Source of the DNA: Chamaecyparis obtusa
Lineage: Eukaryota; Streptophyta; Pinopsida; Cupressales; Cupressaceae
Assembly (NCBI GenBank): GCA_027943335.1
Contig: BSBK01004078.1
Coordinates: 1,458,001-1,522,000, forward strand
DNA: 64,000 nucleotides
Direction: 5' to 3'
Shown: one piece after another, positions 1-13,019 of the stretch
Position numbering within the stretch: position 1 is the first letter of the stretch
How the letters are laid out: the number at the start of each line of letters is the position of its first letter
Notes under the pieces: generated by a model
The model's database searches: none
What the model saw: the letters and a program-made list of their open reading frames with translations, nothing else
Told to the model about the DNA's origin: nothing
Made by a program: the position numbers and the translations under genes

Positions 1-2513
1 AGTGGCTATCACCAAATTAGGATACATGAAGGAGATGAGTGGAAAACAACCTTCAAAACCAATGAAGGTTTGTATGAATGGCTTGTCATGCCATTTGAGC
101 TCTCTAATGCCCCCTCCACATTCATGAGGCTCATGAATGAAGTCCTCAAAGACTACATTGGCAAATTTGTAGTGGTATATCTTGATGATATACTGATTTA
201 TAGTAAGACAAAAGGTGAGCATCTCCAACACCTTGAGACTGTTTTCAAGAAGCTACATGATGAGAAGTTGATAATCAACTTGGAGAAGTGTGAGTTCATC
301 AAGATAGAGCTAGTGTACCTTGGATTTGTTCTATCACATGGCAATCTGAAAATGGACAAGAGTAAAGTGGAAGCCATTCTTAATTGGCCTACTCCAAGGA
401 CAACAACAAAGGTAAGAAGTTTCCATGGCCTTGCTCAATATTATAGGAAATTCATAAGGTAGTTTAGTGCTATTTGTGCTCCTATGTTGGACACCATTAA
501 AGGAGGCATGAAGACTAAGTTTGTATGGAATGAGCAAGCTAACAAGAACTTTGAGTTGTTGAAGGAAAAGATTGCTACCTAACCTGTTTTAGTCTTGCCA
601 AGATTTGAGAAGCTATTCACCATAGAGTGTGATGCTAGCAATGTGGCTATTGGAGTTGTTTTAAGACAAGAGGGTAGACTGGTGGCTTTTCATTCAGAGA
701 ATTTAAGTGAAGCTAAGAAGAACTATTCTTCTTGTGACCTTGAAATGTATGCATTAGTTCAGGCTTTGAGGAAATGGAGGCACTACTTGCTTCCCAAGGA
801 GTTCATAGTCTATTCAGACAACCAAACACTAAGTTTCTTGAACTCTCAAGAGAAATTGAGTCACAAGCACATGAAGTGGGTTGAATACCTGCAAGCATAC
901 ACATTTAATATCAAGCACAAGAAAAGAGTACTCAACAAGGTGGCAGATGCTTTGAGTAGAAGAGCTCTTACCATCCAAGAGATTCAGTTGAAGAGCATGG
1001 GAATAGATCATTTCAAATATCTATATGCTGATGATGAAGACTTTGCAGACATTTACAAGGTATGTGCTGAATAAAAGAATCATTTTCATAGCAAATATGT
1101 TGAATACACTTTGCAAAGTGATCTCTTGTTTAAAGGAAATCAGTTATGTGTTCCTAGAGGCTCTATTAGAGAGAATTTGATTCAGGAAAAGCATAATGGC
1201 GCATTGAGTGGTCACTTTGGGATCACTAAGACTCAAGAACTTGTTCAACAATTTTATTATTGGCCAAGGATGAATCTTGATGTTAGGAGGTATGTGGAAA
1301 GTTGTATAGTGTGTCAAAAGGCCAAGGGCACTTCTTCAAATGCAGGCCTATATCAACCACTACCTATTCCCACTAGGCCTTGGGAATGCTTGAGCATGGA
1401 TTTTGTAGTTGGGTTACCCAAGACAAGACAAGACATGGATAGTGTTTATGTAGTTGTGGACATATTCGGCAAAATGGCTCATTTTGTGCCATGCAAGACA
1501 ACTACTGATGCTAGCCAAATAGCCTCTCTTTTCTTCAAAGAGATAGTAGGAATTCATGGGTTACCTATGAGCATTGTGTCAGATAGAGACACCAAGTTTA
1601 TGAGTCATTTTTGGAAGACTCTTTGGCAGAGATTGGGCACTAATTTATCATTTGGATCTGCATACCATCCTCAAACTGATGGTTAGACCGAAGTGGTAAA
1701 TAGAAGCCTTGGAAATCTATTAAGGTGCTTGACCAAGGAATATGGTCAACAATGGGATCAATTGATTGGACAGGCTGAATATGCCTATAATGACACTATA
1801 AACAGGTCAACAGGGAAGAGTCCCTTTGAGATAGTATATGGTCTACATCCTAGAGAATTCTGTGAGCTAAGAGACTTAAAGGATGGAGTGAAGGGAAGTG
1901 GATATGCTGATGAATTTTCTTATGCAATGTAGGAGATACATGATACAGTCAAGAAGACTTTGACAGAGAACACTATGAAGCATAAGGATAAGGTTGATGA
2001 GAGTAGAAGAGACATTCAGTTCAATGTGGGAGATTTAGTGATGGTGCATCTAAACAAGTCTAGACTTCAAAAGGGAGTCCCACACAAGCTACAATGAGGA
2101 GAATAGGTCCCTATCCTATCTTGGCAAAGTATGGGAACAATGCTTATAGAGTGGAGCTGTCAGAGGATAGTGGACTGTCCCCTGTCTTCAATGTTGCAGA
2201 CCTGGTTCCTTACAATGGAACACCACCTGATATGGACCAAAGCCTCAGGGAAGTCATCCAAGATGTGGATGCACTCAAACTACCTTCTACAACAGTCAAG
2301 AAGGCTGACAACATACTGGATACCAGAGTCTACAAGAAGACTAGAACCAAGGAGTACAAAGCACACTTGATCAAGTGGCATGGTCAATCTGATGCTGATG
2401 CAGTGTGGATCAAGGAAGCTGAATTCAAGAAGATGGGAGTTGATCCTACCTTACTCAATCCAAGGGTGGATTTACCTCTTTTGTTTAGGGGAGGATGGCA
2501 CAGGAGCACCTAG
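1..2513 (+). pseudogene. Ty3/gypsy pol, 3' part (RT, RNase H, integrase, chromodomain-like tail), decayed
   Basis: This is the polymerase polyprotein of a chromovirus-like LTR retrotransposon, cut at its 5' side by the window edge. Reverse transcriptase is shown by the YLDD catalytic box at 178-189 followed by ILIYS. RNase H begins near 616 (IECDASN). The integrase zinc-binding region lies at about 1183-1326 (H, H, then CIVC), and its core has MDFVVGLP, SDRDTKF and the TDG*TE block. A chromodomain-like tail (KWHG...AVWIKE) sits at about 2320-2440, which suggests histone-guided integration. One frame carries everything up to about 2090, interrupted by stops at 460, 580, 1072, 1684 and 1930. 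The last segment is shifted to another frame, with a new start near 2094. Each stop fits a CAG or CAA codon that became TAG or TAA. A usually conserved Gly after MPF is Glu. The gene is non-functional. Confidence 0.93.
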
Positions 2514-4300
2514 GCTAACCTCTATTGTTTATGTTATTTTGGCTTGTATCTGACATTGGCCAAGTCAGAGAAGTGTGTGTTTGATTTGGACCTTAGAAGG
2601 TCTTGCAATGTGGACTAGGTGAGTTAGCAATAGTGCTAAGGTCACCAATTAGTCATTGTTAGTTTTTTTTTAATAAACTTAGGCTTAGAAGCTTAGAGAT
2701 GGATTTGAGTTATTAATGTGCTCTAAACACATGAATGATGTAAGAAAGATGCCTTGAGGCCATAAATGAAGTTGGTTCCTCGAGCTACATGGGTTAGAGG
2801 TCCTAAAAGTTAGGATGGTGTTATGAAGGCAAAGATGCCAAATGTTGTTAGGAAGTTGTCATGACAACATTTGCAATAATGGCAAATGTTGCATGCAACT
2901 CAACAACAGAGGATCCCCTATAAGATAGGAGTGGGAGAGTAACTAAGAGGGCCTAAAAACATGGAGAAAGGAATCTAAGTTTCATAGAGGCTCGGATCCT
3001 GAGATAGACATGATTCTAACAAGATTTTGAATAGTGAATTTAGCTCTGCAACTCTGTTTTGAGAGGAACCTGAGCATTTCAGTGTGACAGTAATACATAT
3101 GAGTTGAATGTTTTAATTTAGTGATAGATTTGTGTTCATAGGATAGTTCTAAGACTTTTTCTTTCAGTAAGCAAGTTGATTTGAGTTGTTTTGTTGTCTT
3201 GAATAAATTGTTTTAGCTCTAGAGGTTTTCCTGGTCCTGTTCTGACCAGTGTGGCTTTTCATGGCTCCCCCATGAAATCTAGCCATGGGATCTTCCTAAG
3301 GGTAGATGACTATGTTAGGGGAGCCATTAGAATGTACATATTTGGGATTAGGAGTCTTGAAGTGTCGAGCAGCTATTTTTTATGGTAAGCCCTAGGCAAG
3401 CTGTGAGTGCCCGGTTAGAGGCTTGACAGTGCTAAATTGAAAATTATATAAGGGGTTTGAAGTACTATACGGAACAAGTACAATTCCAAGTGGGATATAA
3501 ACATATCAAGTCATGTTATGAGGATTGTGGCCATACCAATCCATTAGAGTGAGTTTCAATCAAGAAATCAGTCTAGTCCTAGGAAATAGGCCTATTAGCC
3601 CTATTTGGCCTTTAATATAGGAATCATGTGTACGAAAGACTTAGGAGTTTAAAACTTGCAGAATCCTTTATAAAATCCAAAAGGGTATCCAAATCCCTAA
3701 TTTGTTTTGCAATTCTTTTGGCAAGTTTTGAATAGAAAGCAAGAAAACACCCTGTCAAGGGCTACAAGGATTTAGGCCTAATTAGTCCTCCTCAAGGTGA
3801 AATCTTGAACCCGGTGAAAAAGGGCTTGAAGATCCTTCTAAATGGATCCAAATGGAAGCATTAGGAATGTTTCCAACATGTTTGGCACCCCTGCAATGAA
3901 ATTGGATGTTTGTGAGGAGATGGCACTTAGATCCTTCTAAGTGTAGGTGAAGTATTGAAGTAACTACATGGTGTTTGTCCTTCAAGGTGAAGCACAAGGA
4001 GTGAGGCTTTTGGAGAGGAGCTAGATAAGGCCTTAGTTAATCATCTAAGCCTTTGGAGATCCTAGAGGAGATTAGGATCATTAATAGAGACAAGCTAGGT
4101 CTCTTAGAAGTTGTGGAAGCAAACCTTGGAACACTCACATCAAATTGGTTGATAGCAATATTGGTTTTGTTGTTTATAATGTGTAGGTGGCAATGTCTTT
4201 TATTTTGGTCTATTTGGCCAACTGTGATGTACTTCTTCCACTATATTTTAATACAATGAGAGAGGGCCCTTGTCTCTCATTAGACTCAACAAAAAATGAA
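2514..4300 (+). repeat. Post-pol spacer and probable 3' LTR of the gypsy element
   Basis: No gene is visible here. After the pol stop comes about 300 bp of spacer, then a candidate LTR start, TGTTATGAAGG, at 2819. A TATA-like CCTATAAGATAGG lies near 2915. The right end of the LTR and any TSD could not be fixed. A similar start (TGTGAAGGCAAG), TATA context and T-rich stretch occur at 56.1-57.6 kb, so the two may be LTRs of related elements. The short ORFs here look fortuitous. Confidence 0.4.
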
Positions 4301-5356
4301 AATATAAATACTTCAGATTAATTTGAACATAATTATATATCTGTAATACCTCAAGAGAAAGGATAAAAGAGGGGCACGATCAAGGAGGGGGTTGGTGATC
4401 ACGGTTCCAAATGCTCTCTATCATTCATCTTGATGATGGATCACAGAGTATAATCCGAAACGTTGGTGCAAAAAATATTGACACAATCAAATCCAAAAGC
4501 AAATTGAAAGATTAGTTATGGATTGTAGAAATCTACTTGCTCTTATCAACAAATCTAATTTTTTTTGTCTTTTGAAATCCTATGACATATTTAGAAAATT
4601 AGAAATGAAAATTCCATAACAAAAAGAGGCACCTTATGGAGCCTCTCAATGACTTCATACTTCTCTCTATCATTTTGCAAGTTGTAGTGGTCCAAAATAT
4701 AGATTCTACAAGTTGTTGGATAATGAGCTAATTGTAATCTCCAAAAATGAACTTAAAAGAGTATAATGGTTGCCAAACCGAGAAAGAAATGGCTTAAAGT
4801 TTGATGACAATGATGATAAGGATGAGAAAGAAAAGTATATGTGTATCTACACTTCCAATGCACCTAACTTAATTTCAAATAGCTCATGTCACGTTTCAAA
4901 AGAAAAAAAAGATGTCGTGAAGGTCAAACATGAGCTTGAAAACAAGGAAAATGTAAAAAGAAATTGAAAACATTGAAATTACTTAGGAACCTTGCATCAG
5001 CAGAAAATATAGTGTTGCTTGTACTGGCACTTACGATATTTCTTGTTGTAAAACATTGATAGTGAAAAATGCTATCAGGAATGACAGTAGAATTTTAATG
5101 GTTCTTACAATTCCATATTGGTTTTCTTCCTAAACCTATGGATACTAAATTATTTCTCACAATGAGTTTCATTTTGTTCCACCAAGTTTTCAACTTGTTT
5201 TGGGTAATAGACATATTTTAACCTTTTTTATAAACTATATCAATAATTTTTTTAAAATACAATAGCATATCTCTCACTTGTCTTTAACCCTAACTTACAT
5301 GTGATTGTTTATATGTACATTATGATAGTAAACAACTACATGGTATTTACTTAACT

Positions 5357-5430
5357 TTTCCCTATTAAACATAAAATCTAGGAATGCAATTGTTTCCCTA
5401 TTAAACATAAAATCTAGGAATGCAATTGTG
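5357..5430. repeat. 37-bp direct tandem duplication
   Basis: The segment CCCTATTAAACATAAAATC and its continuation to GCAATTG occurs at about 5360 and again at 5397, a 37-bp period with identical copies. It directly abuts the larger duplication to its right. Confidence 0.8.
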
Positions 5431-6050
5431 AACTGGAGCTATCTCAAGGGTCTCAAATATCTTGTTCGTGACTAAGATCTCTATCCAACCTTCATGTTGT
5501 TAAGATGCAAAAGAACAATAATAATAGATTGCTTGTAGTTTTAAGAACAACGAAATGTGATTTTATTCACCCTCTCCTTGTTGGGTTTTGTAACCTCCCA
5601 TGTCACATTGGGATTTTCATGGTATTGCATAAGCACAATAGCTCCTTGCTAGGAAAGAAGTTCATCCTCTGAAACCACACTCTTAGCAATGTAGGGCTAC
5701 AATAGATGAAAATATATAGACAATATGCAAAATATATAGATGAACTAGAGCTATCTCAATGGTCTCAACTATCTTGTTCGTGACTAAGATCTCTATCCAA
5801 ACTTCATGTTGTTAAGATGCATAAGAACAATAATAATAGATTGCTTATAGTTTTAAGACAAAGAAATGCAATTTTAGTCACCCTCTGCTTGTTGGGTTTT
5901 GTAACCTCCCATGTCACATTGGGGTTGTCATGGTATTGCATAGCACAATAGCTCCTTGCTAGGAAAGAAGTTCATCCTCTGAAACCACACTCTTAACAAT
6001 GTAGGGCTACAATAGATGAAAATATATAGATAATACACAAAAGGGTTATA
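5429..6050. repeat. ~312-bp tandem duplication
   Basis: A unit beginning TGAACTGGAGCTATCTCAA at 5429 is repeated from 5741 (TGAACTAGAGCTATCTCAA) with only scattered mismatches through AGTTCATCCTCTGAAACC and GTAGGGCTACAATAGATG. The period is about 312 bp. No coding potential is seen in either copy. Confidence 0.8.
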
Positions 6051-7162
6051 TGTAGCAAGAAGAATATAGAATGTCTCCTTTAAAACAAAGGATTGCATCA
6101 CAAAGGAGATGTCTTCTCATTGAGTATGAAAAAAATAACCTACAAGGTATGATTGGGCTTTTTCAATAAGTGGTTTAACAAAATTTTAACAAATCCAAAG
6201 TATCATCCAACCTAATTGGTTCATTTCTACCAAAATAGAACAAGAAGAATTTTTTACTTGCGAAAATTACAAGCAAAAGCAAAAATCACTTACATGATAT
6301 TGATTGAACTAATTGCAAAAATCCTTTTATAGTCAACACTTATCCTACATATGATTGCACTCAAATAAGAAAAGTAAAATATTTGCAAAAATATGAGTTA
6401 ATTTAAGGCATATAAATAAAACTACATATAACATCTCCAATTACAACCAACTTTAATAACTTCCAAAATGAAAGGTATAACATTTCAGCGTTAAACATCC
6501 CCATATATTTGTACTTATAAAACTCGCAACTTCTGACCAAACAAAATGTTTAGCAAGCTTGTGATATGACTACAACATCTAAAAATAGAAAACCTGGCAT
6601 TCATACAGATCATGTAGCCAATACTGACAACCAAGAGGTTTACTAATATGTGCAATATTTGCGGCAAAAGACTGGGGAACGAAATGAGCAATTAAAGACA
6701 GAATTAATATCAAAACAAATAATACAAATGTAGAACTTCTTAGAAAATTTCCTATACAAGCATAAAGCCAAAAATCATGAAAAATGCCTTCTTGCAATTA
6801 GGAAGCTTTTTTCTACTCTCATACAGACCTAAGAGCTGTAGGTTAGCATAAATCTACCAATCCAGTATTGAAAAACTGCAAATATTACGGCCCCAAGTAA
6901 CTAATAGCAGAAACATAAACAAAATAATGAGCAGTATTTTATTAATTACATGAAATCGCCAATATGACTATAAATGTAAGCAGAGTTCAAGCAAAATTTG
7001 TTGCGTTGGATTTTATTCTATAATTTTCTCGTGCAGCTGACCATAAGATCTGATCAAGCTCTGAGATGCTATTATGGTAAAGTGCAAGTCTAGAAATCCA
7101 ACAAATAGTTAATTCGGTTACATACACAACAGCCAAAAGAAAATATACCTCTTCGCATTGCC

Positions 7163-7839
7163 TTACTGCTCGAAGACACCACCAGTTGATGGAATCACTT
7201 GCACATTATGCAGGCCCAGTTTTGTTGTTAAATCTTCCACGGAAACTTTTGAGACATCCATACGAACCCCAATATCAGTTGCATATCGGCTCAAGCAATA
7301 TGTGCCAATTGCCACTACAGTAATTCCAGTTATATTAGTTGTCAGAAACCCCAAGGGGGATGAAAAGACAGCAGCAAATGGAGCACCTAGGATTGATGCT
7401 GCTTGACCACTTCTTCCAATAGGATTCCGATCAATAACAAGCAAGCCAGTTTTACAGTAAATTGCGAAATCTTCGCAATTGTTTTTAAAAATGTTATAGC
7501 ATCCAAAACCATTTTCACGCAAGTAAATTGCACGATGTACAACTGTTTCTGGTGGGTCTGATTCTGCAAGAGTACAAGTTCCACCTCGAGCTTTTGCAAG
7601 AAAGAGAGCAGGGCTGACAGAGTACTCAAAACGATACAAGGCCCCTCCAGCAAGGAAACAATCAAGACAAGAACACACTACTCCATTTCTGTCTTGTTCA
7701 TGATTACATGAATGGCAGACATAAGGTCTATTGGGAGGCCCTGAGCTGAACAGCAGTACGTCAAGGACAGTACCAGTTCCCATTTCCTCCCCTCTTCCCC
7801 TAGTGAAGTGAAGGGCCTTATTATCTCCAATATATATAC
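7163..7839 (-). CDS. LRAT/NC-domain protein (LEAD-SENSITIVE 1-like), exon 2
   Basis: Terminal coding exon (677 nt). It opens directly after a splice acceptor (TTTTTCAG, rightmost base 7839) and supplies residues 32-256. Spliced to exon 1 in phase, it completes GIYIG...HFTRG after the His-His-Gly of exon 1. The NC box N152-C153-E154-D155-F156 holds the presumed catalytic Cys of the LRAT/NlpC-P60 fold. A cysteine cluster (C73, C76, C87, C89, C92) lies between the two halves. A small-residue, hydrophobic stretch at about 181-215 could be membrane-associated. Plant members of this family are small LRAT-like proteins; one has been linked to lead tolerance, and the substrate is unknown to me. The ORF is intact with no stops and ends at a TAA. 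It is the only convincing host gene in the window. Confidence 0.9.
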
Positions 7840-7855
7840 CTGAAAAACATCTCAA

Positions 7856-9065
7856 ATTCTATATTAATAGAAAACAGAATTAAATAATCTAGGGAATATT
7901 CAGAAGTGCTTTAGAAGTTCAAGAAATAATAATCCATGTAGAAATGCTTGCGTAATAGTCCATCTGCTACATTAATAATCCACAAAATATCAGACCCAAG
8001 CCAAGATAAAACATTATGCTCTTTTGCATTACACGAGCAATTCTGTATAAAAACATATATCTAGAGGATTCCAGATTTCTCACAAGATGGAAAAACAAAT
8101 GGAGAATAAGAAGCACTAAAAGTATAAGCTTGTTCCCAGAAAATATTTGGACATTTTCCTTTGCTTTGGAAAATGCTTCTTATATCCAAAAAACTAAAAG
8201 TAAGTTTTACATGAAGCATGCAATACAAGGAAAATATCTCTATGTAAAAGTAAGAAAGGAAAGGACCTAGGCCCTTGCACAAACAGTCCAAATCTTTATG
8301 GAACCAATTTCAGTGAGATTTAATGTTCAGATTTAATGTTCAAAGATAGCACTTGCTTGAAGAGTGAACCTCTCTGTGATGAGCAGACAAGAATCATCCT
8401 CGAAAGGAAACCTGCATCATGCTTTCCCAAGGAAGCTCATTGAGGCCAATTGGACAGTAAACTAAACACTTCTGCTATTGACATCGGACAGTAAATTAAA
8501 CACTTCTGCTATTACAACTAATCATCCAAGAATCTACCAACAGAGCTCCACATCAATACATGAGTGTTAGAGAAATGGAATTCAGCCAAAACAACTCCCC
8601 GACAATTGAGCTGTAAAGCATCTCCGAAAGATGTGATCAATTTTCTCCAAAAGATGTGATCAATTTGCATAGAGAGTGATGCCAACCTCACCCAACCTTA
8701 ACTGTAACAGTTAGTCCTTGACAAATAACAAACCACACCAAAAATTTGTGATTGAAAGATGTCCTTGCAGACTTATAACTTAGCAATGCTTTTTCCATCA
8801 CATTCCCATAATGCTTTTTCCATCACATTCCCATGAAGGGACATGCCTCTTCTTGTCATTGCCATGTATAAATCATTGGGATCAATGCATTTGGAAAATA
8901 CATAGACAATAGCAGTATTACTACATTTGCATTCGATCTCACAAACTTAACAACCTTCAACAAATTGACAAGAGTTGGATGAAACCCTAACACTATGGGT
9001 GGGTTCAATCAAGATTCACATTTGGACAAATTTTGTGAAGTCTCTGTAAATGTCATCTACCACAG
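7856..9065. other. Intron segment, no feature recognised
   Basis: Intronic sequence between exon 2 and the first solo LTR. It contains only short local duplications, such as AGATTTAATGTTC near 8320, ACAGTAAA..AACACTTCTGCTATT near 8455-8505 and ATGCTTTTTCCATCACATTCC near 8790. No gene or element was identified. Confidence 0.5.
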
Positions 9066-9070
9066 CTTTG

Positions 9071-10072
9071 TGTCATGTCCCCATTTTAAGATAAAATTTT
9101 AATAATAATTAAATAATAGAATATTATTCAATAAATGATGATATATTACAATTAATATTAAAATATAAAAAATAAGAAATAATAATAAAATATTATTATA
9201 ATATAAATAATAATTAAACGAAATATAAATAATAATAATATGATATAATCTATTATCAATAAAATAAGATTTAAAATAAAGAAAAAATAAATAATAATAA
9301 AATTACAATGAATGAATAAATTAAATTAACTACAAGAGACAATATTGTAGAGAGTATGTTACCTTTCTAAATAGGATTTAGTAATAAATGATAATAAATA
9401 TAAAATAAATAAGTAAATAAATAATATAATATAAATTAACTAAATCTAATGAAACGTCAAGAGATATGTAATAAAGAGATGTGACTCCTTCAAAATAAGA
9501 TATAAAAGGGAGGAGAGTTCATTTTTTTAAAAAGAAGGAAAAGGAGTGGGTTAAAGAAGGATTAATGAAAGAAAAAAGGAATGTGAACAAAATAAGGAAG
9601 TTACCTTTTCAAAAGGTAGCAATGATGAAAGGATGTGACTCTTTGAAATTGTTTTAATTATGAATGGTTGTGACTCTTCAAAAATAGTTGTAATTATGTA
9701 GTGTTGTGACTTTCTAAAAGGATTATGATTATGAAGGGTTGTGACTTTTTGGAAGGGTTTTAATTATGAAGGGTTGTGACTTTTCGAAAGGATTGTAATT
9801 ATGAAGGCTTGCGACTTTTGGAAAGGATTGTGATTATGAAGGGTTGTGATTTTTCAAAAGGACTATGATTATGAAGTGTTGTGAGTTTTGGAAAGAGGGT
9901 CAATTATGAAGGGTCACAACTCCTCTCGAATTTGATGAAAAGGCGTAACCTTTCAATCATATAAGTGGACAAACAATCTATTAAGACCATGTGCAATGCA
10001 TCTATTCTCGGAATCAACCAATACACGATTATAACAGGAAACTAGGATAAGTGATATGAAGGGGACATTACA
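9071..10072. mobile_element. Solo LTR, 1,002 bp, TSD CTTTG
   Basis: The element begins TGTCATGTCCCC and ends GGGGACATTACA, near-perfect 12-bp inverted ends with one mismatch. It is flanked by identical 5-bp copies of CTTTG at 9066-9070 and 10073-10077. This is the form expected for a solo LTR left after LTR-LTR recombination. The 5' third is very AT-rich and the 3' third has a 35-bp tandem array. The same ends occur on the element at 53157-55180, so they form one family. No internal coding region remains. Confidence 0.85.
9626..9925. repeat. 35-bp tandem array inside the solo LTR
   Basis: About eight degenerate units with the core GAAGGGTTGTGACTTTT ... GATTATGATTAT start at 9662, 9698, 9733, 9768, 9803, 9838, 9873 and 9908. 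The spacing is 36 bp once and 35 bp thereafter. An additional partial unit precedes 9662. Such arrays in LTRs can act as enhancers, but here that is inference. Confidence 0.85.
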
Positions 10073-10077
10073 CTTTG

Positions 10078-11904
10078 TGAACATTCTGAAGAGGATCTAA
10101 GGCCATGTAGAAGTGGAGTGAGAAAAAATGAGAAAATTCAAAAATCTATTTTTTCGATATTTTTCTATGTTTTAGTATTTTGCATTTTCGGAGGCCTTCA
10201 AAGCGGAATTGGGGGTCAAAACTATCGTCCGTTCCTTAACTCCATTTGCAAGGCATGGTGTCAAGGGACTAAAACTAAATCTCTTGAAGACCTTTCCAAT
10301 GGTGTAAGCAATTTCAAATTCCAAGCAATGAGCATAAAGTTACGTCCCCGCCAAGTTGGGATCACCAAGTGCCAAAACAGCACGGTTTCTACCGGATCCA
10401 TGAGCTCTTTTTCTTCGAGGCTTTTACTTTCAAAGAGCGCTCACTATAGCGGTTGCCACGTGTTGGCACCACAGAGATTTTAAAGGTTGAGAAGGAAGGC
10501 AAACCAACAAAACCTGCTAATGCGCTACGTGTCATCACCGTGCACCCTCAGCCCAACTTCACACAAAAGAAGTTCCAAAAGCTCCTGAGTGTGCCACGTG
10601 TCCAATCTGCGGTCGCTTTGATCAATGAACCTATAGGGCACACATCCTTCAAGGCAAAGTGCCACTTGTTGATTTTGCAGCACATCCTAAGGTAAATTTG
10701 ACCCAAAAAGCATTTGTTGCCACACATGCACCAAAAAGGATTGATCATTGCAAGTGGGGCTAGAAATTTATTCCCTCACAATGGCAAGGATGTTGAAAAG
10801 ACACAAGTGGCGCCCATGTTGCACGTGTGAAAGGAGAGTAATGATGCAAAGATTGGCATGCCAAGAAATCTTTGATATGAGCTTGCAGGCACTTTGTATG
10901 GAGGGATTGTTTTTGGGAGTTTTGGAGAGTCATTCGTTCACCACTTTGAAAGAGAAGAACACTTGGAGATAGTTACAGTTTCATTTCTCAAACTTTAGCT
11001 TTGTATTTCACTTAATCAATAGAAGAAGACATATCAGATTGTGCCTAGTTTGCCTCTGTTATGTATGTACTTCTATTTTGTGGATGATTTTAAAGCTCTA
11101 TGTCAATTTTGGATGAACATAGCTACTATTTGTTGTAGTTTTTGGTTTTTATAATTCTATCATAAGTGTGCAGGTTTTTTAAATCATGTTTTACACTCCA
11201 ATCATCTGTAATATTTGTGATTTGGGGTTATACAATGCCATTTGGTGAGCGAAACTCGCATGGAATCTAACTTTTGCATTTTGTTCTCTTTCCAACAATG
11301 AAGAGTTTGTGGCATTTTGTGCTCAATCTTTTGGGGTTGTGTTCCTTGTTATTTTTGAAGGGAAACTTGAAGGGTTTTAAAATCTTTGGTGCATCGCCTT
11401 AGATTAGTTGTTTTTGTGTTTTCTCTTCCTTCCCCTTTTCCAAAAATAACGTTATGAAGAGCCGGCTTCTGAAATCCCAAAGGTTGTTTCACAGGACACA
11501 ATTTGTCCCACTCCTGTGGAACCTCCCAACTACCCTTATTTAGGCATGAGCCTCTTAGGGATCAAGTGTCTCCATAAAGACAAATTTGTAGGTGGATTAA
11601 TGTTAATTGTCAATAATGTTTCTCTACCAATGGATGCCAAAGTAAAGGTTGGAAGAGATTCATATTAGAGATTAGTTGACATTGAAGTTTATTTAGCATT
11701 GGCCATTGTTTCTATTGCTTAGTGTGAGAAAGAAAATAAAGGATATCTTTATCGGTCAATAAAGTGAGTTCAATGTTATTGAGCTGAATAATTATTTGGC
11801 GTTGCCATCAACAGGGGCAATAAGGATAAATACAAAATTTGAGAGGAACCCCTTCTATCATGGAAAATGCATATTACATTTGGGATGGATTTTATTATTT
11901 GGTG
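10078..11904. other. Intron segment without a recognised gene; ACGT-rich patch
   Basis: The stretch 10118-10990 is less AT-rich than its surroundings and holds three exact CACGTG sites (10457-10462, 10595-10600, 10822-10827) plus a CTACGTGTC. A 121-codon ORF (10118-10483) overlaps it but has no recognisable domain. The look is that of LTR or promoter-derived repeat DNA. The remainder (11000-11904) shows nothing identifiable. Confidence 0.4.
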
Positions 11905-12655
11905 TGGTTATATTCTCTTGACGTGAGTGTGATAACATTAAGCCGCAGGCTCTTCACACCATCACATGGCTATGGGAAGATCAGGATTGAAGTTTATTGC
12001 AGGCACAGGTTCTTTGGAATGGTTCGGTTGTAACTTGGGCGCATTCATCTCCAGCATATATGCTTTGATTGTTCTTGAGAATTCATATTGTCTAGCAAGA
12101 AATCACTATACTTGGGCACAACCTCAGAATGGATTGGAGAGCTTCTTGTTGACTTTGGTCAGAACGTGGGGGCTCACTACAAGTGCCCAGAAATATTATT
12201 ACAGGAGTCTTTTTCTTGCAGATTCTCTATTGACTTTTGTCTAGCAGGAGATCATTATACTTGGGCGCATCCTCAGAATGGATTGGAGAGTTTGCTGTTG
12301 ACTTTGGTGAGCACATGGAGCTCACTACAGGCACCCAAAAACATTGTTGTGGGTGTCTTTTAATTGACTTTGACGAGAACATGGAGCTCACAACAAGTGC
12401 CCAGAAATATTAGGTGTGATTCTATTCTCTTGATGCAAGTGTGATAATATTCAGTTGTGGGCTCTTCACACCAATACACAACCTTGGGAAGGTCTGGAAT
12501 GAATCTTATTGCAGGCGTAGGTATCTTGGAATGGTTCGATTGTGACTTGGGTGCATTCATCTCCTGCACAGCTGCTTTGATTGTTCTTGAGCACTCATTT
12601 TGTCTAGCAAGGGATCACTATACTTGGGCGCAACCTCAGAATGGATTGGAAAGTT
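11905..12655. repeat. 512-bp direct repeat, second copy interrupted by the Copia insertion
   Basis: A unit containing TATTCTCTTGACGTGAGTG and GGCTCTTCACACCA at 11911 recurs at 12423 (offset 512), followed in both by GCTTTGATTGTTCTTGAG and CACTATACTTGGGCGCAACC. The second copy breaks at 12655. It resumes right of the Copia element at 15797 with AAGTTTGCTATTGACTTTGG, matching the tail of the first copy. Similar shorter sub-repeats lie at 12250-12410. It may be part of a larger LTR belonging to the gypsy element whose primer site is at 16266. Confidence 0.7.
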
Positions 12656-13019
12656 TGTTAGGAAAATTAATGTTTACGTTATATTTGAGGTGTTAGTAAT
12701 TATGCAAATGTGATGTTAATAAACAACATAACATAATAATAAAAGATGGTTATAATAGTGATGCTGTTAATAAACAGCTCACTAATATAGGTTTGTTAGA
12801 ATTTGTTAGTATGGTTTGTTGGAATATTATGTATAGGTTGTACGAGAGATTGTAGTTATATGAGTTGTTAAAACAATATTATTAGAAATTAGTTCCTATA
12901 TTATAGGAGATCAAACTCCTATATAAGTATGTAATGTATTGAATGATAAATATAGAGAAGCCTACTATTCAGTGTGCATAATTATTCTGCTTCTATTATT
13001 TTGACTAAAGTTTCTAATA
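12656..13019 (+). repeat. 5' LTR of the Copia element
   Basis: Starts TGTTAGGAAAATTAATG and ends TTTCTAATA. It contains CTCCTATATAAGTATG, a good TATA context, near 12910. The same length as the 3' LTR despite compensating small indels (3, 4 and 7 bp). Confidence 0.93.

Larger units (their letters stand above)
4301..7162. other. Spacer without recognisable genes; 3' flank of the LRAT gene
   Basis: AT-rich spacer with two small tandem duplications, listed separately. The part next to 7162 should contain the 3' UTR and poly(A) site of the minus-strand LRAT gene, but I cannot place the cleavage site. The short ORFs (4770-4967, 6579-6797) have no recognisable motif. Confidence 0.5.

Noticed and set aside
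7158..7406. Plus-strand ORF opposite the LRAT exon
   Set aside because: It is the antisense shadow of the well-supported minus-strand exon and has no motif.
10118..10483. 121-codon ORF
   Set aside because: No recognisable domain; low-complexity start; lies in repeat-like DNA inside the intron.
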